Shown here in pieces: positions 63,386 to 64,000 of a DNA stretch of 64,000 bases. Origin of the DNA: Burkholderia gladioli (GTDB lineage: Bacteria > Pseudomonadota > Gammaproteobacteria > Burkholderiales > Burkholderiaceae); the NCBI RefSeq assembly GCF_000959725.1, contig NZ_CP009323.1, forward strand, positions 1,860,001-1,924,000. The letters run 5' to 3'. A program made the translations under genes and the position numbers. The first letter of the stretch is position 1. The number at the start of each line of letters is the position of its first letter. The notes under the pieces are model-generated. The model was not told the origin of the DNA, searched no databases, and worked only from the letters and a program-made list of their open reading frames with translations.

Positions 63386-64000
63386 ATGATGAGGACGCTG
63401 CTGAAGACGTTCCTGCTGATCGGGGCCGCATCGCTCGCACTGGCGATGGGCCCGGCGCGTGCCGACGAAGGTAATTTTCCGCTCGACCGGGCGCCCGATA
63501 ACGCGGAAAATCTCGTTGCCCTGCAGCATGGCGCGCAATTGTTTGTAAACTACTGCCTGAATTGCCATAGCGCCAACCTGATGCGCTACAACCGTCTGAC
63601 GGATCTGGGGATTTCCCAGAAGGAGATCGAGGCGAATCTCCTGTTCGCGACGGACAAGGTCGGCAATACGATGAGCGTCGCGATGCGGCCGGACGACGCG
63701 AAGAGCTGGTTCGGCGTGACGCCGCCCGATCTCTCGGTCGAGGCGCGGGCTCGCGGGCGCGACTGGCTCTACACGTACCTGCGCAGCTTCTACCGCGACG
63801 ACACGCGGCCGACCGGCTGGAACAACGCGGTGTTCGAGAACGTCAGCATGCCGCATGTGCTCTGGCAACTGCAGGGGCAGCGCACCGCGAAATACGAGGA
63901 TGTCGAGGACCTGGAAACGGGCGAGAAGGTACACAAGCTCGTCGGATTCCAGACTGTCACGCCTGGCACGCTATCGTCGGTGGATTATGATGCGGCCGTG
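63386..64000 (+). CDS. petC: Ubiquinol-cytochrome c reductase cytochrome c1 subunit (partial, 3' end missing)
   Basis: The first 205 codons are visible; the gene runs off the window. The start is the ATG at 63386 (or the next codon, 63389), after GAGGAGAACACG. A Sec signal (LLKTFLLIGAASLALAMGPARA) is followed by the cytochrome c1 start DEGNFPLDRAPDNAENL and the heme-binding NYCLNCHSANLMRYNR. The family has a C-terminal membrane anchor, not reached here. It is the third subunit of the petABC bc1 complex, passing electrons to soluble cytochromes such as cytochrome c4. Confidence 0.96.
   Translation, partial: MMRTLLKTFLLIGAASLALAMGPARADEGNFPLDRAPDNAENLVALQHGAQLFVNYCLNCHSANLMRYNRLTDLGISQKEIEANLLFATDKVGNTMSVAMRPDDAKSWFGVTPPDLSVEARARGRDWLYTYLRSFYRDDTRPTGWNNAVFENVSMPHVLWQLQGQRTAKYEDVEDLETGEKVHKLVGFQTVTPGTLSSVDYDAAV

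Overview
The window is a contiguous, very GC-rich piece of a betaproteobacterial main chromosome. Gene content and order (ccs cytochrome c genes, msrPQ, pilMN(OP)Q-aroKB, gltBD, thiOSGE, mla-murA-his, tatABC, petABC) point to Burkholderia sensu lato, probably Burkholderia sensu stricto; this is inferred from gene order and protein character, not from a database search. About 63 protein genes are packed with short gaps and many 4-base ATGA/GTGA stop-start overlaps. I see no tRNA, rRNA, CRISPR array, prophage or complete insertion sequence. Nearly everything is core metabolism or envelope function; I did not find a large undescribed system, and the interest lies in small elements.

Layout. 1-3.4 kb: 3' end of dsbD, hemB (minus), a candidate small RNA, engB (minus) and a di-heme cytochrome c4. 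3.5-8.8 kb: resB and ccsB (System II cytochrome c maturation), then msrPQ (periplasmic methionine sulfoxide repair). 8.8-13.3 kb: lysA and lptM (minus), cyaY (plus), PBP1A gene mrcA (minus). 13.6-19.8 kb: a compact type IV pilus cluster pilM-pilN-pilO/P-pilQ, then aroK-aroB. 19.9-26.2 kb: dgt and a glycerol-3-phosphate uptake operon ugpBAEC-ugpQ. 26.5-28.2 kb: ompW (minus) and a solitary RAYT-like transposase gene without its catalytic residues. 28.4-34.7 kb: gltBD glutamate synthase. 34.8-36.6 kb: an SbmA/YddA-type ABC exporter (minus). 36.9-40.7 kb: a TPP riboswitch followed by thiO-thiS-thiG-thiE. 40.9-47.2 kb: the phospholipid-transport operon mlaF-E-D-A-C-B, an ABC-2 transporter pair and a BolA/IbaG gene. 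47.2-56.4 kb: murA and a nearly complete histidine operon (hisG-D-C-B-[marC]-H-A-F-I-E). 56.4-59.0 kb: a small membrane protein, hinT and tatABC. 59.2-64 kb: a DegS-like protease (minus), a Nif3-family gene and the cytochrome bc1 operon petA-petB-petC, cut by the window edge.

Functional links. Cytochrome c4, ResB/CcsB, DsbD, petABC, HemB and TatABC all serve the c-type cytochrome respiratory chain; TatABC would also export the Rieske protein and MsrP. MlaA-F, LptM, PBP1A, MurA, OmpW and DegS are envelope functions. GltBD supplies glutamate, the amino donor for HisC, and its partner glutamine feeds HisH.

Non-coding elements worth attention: an independently transcribed RNA of about 105 nt beside hemB with a C/U-rich loop complementary to ribosome-binding sites; a 28-bp palindrome between engB and cytochrome c4; three ACCAA(A)T sites before gltB; and perfect 7-12 bp GC hairpins without U-tracts inside the ugp, glt and his operons.
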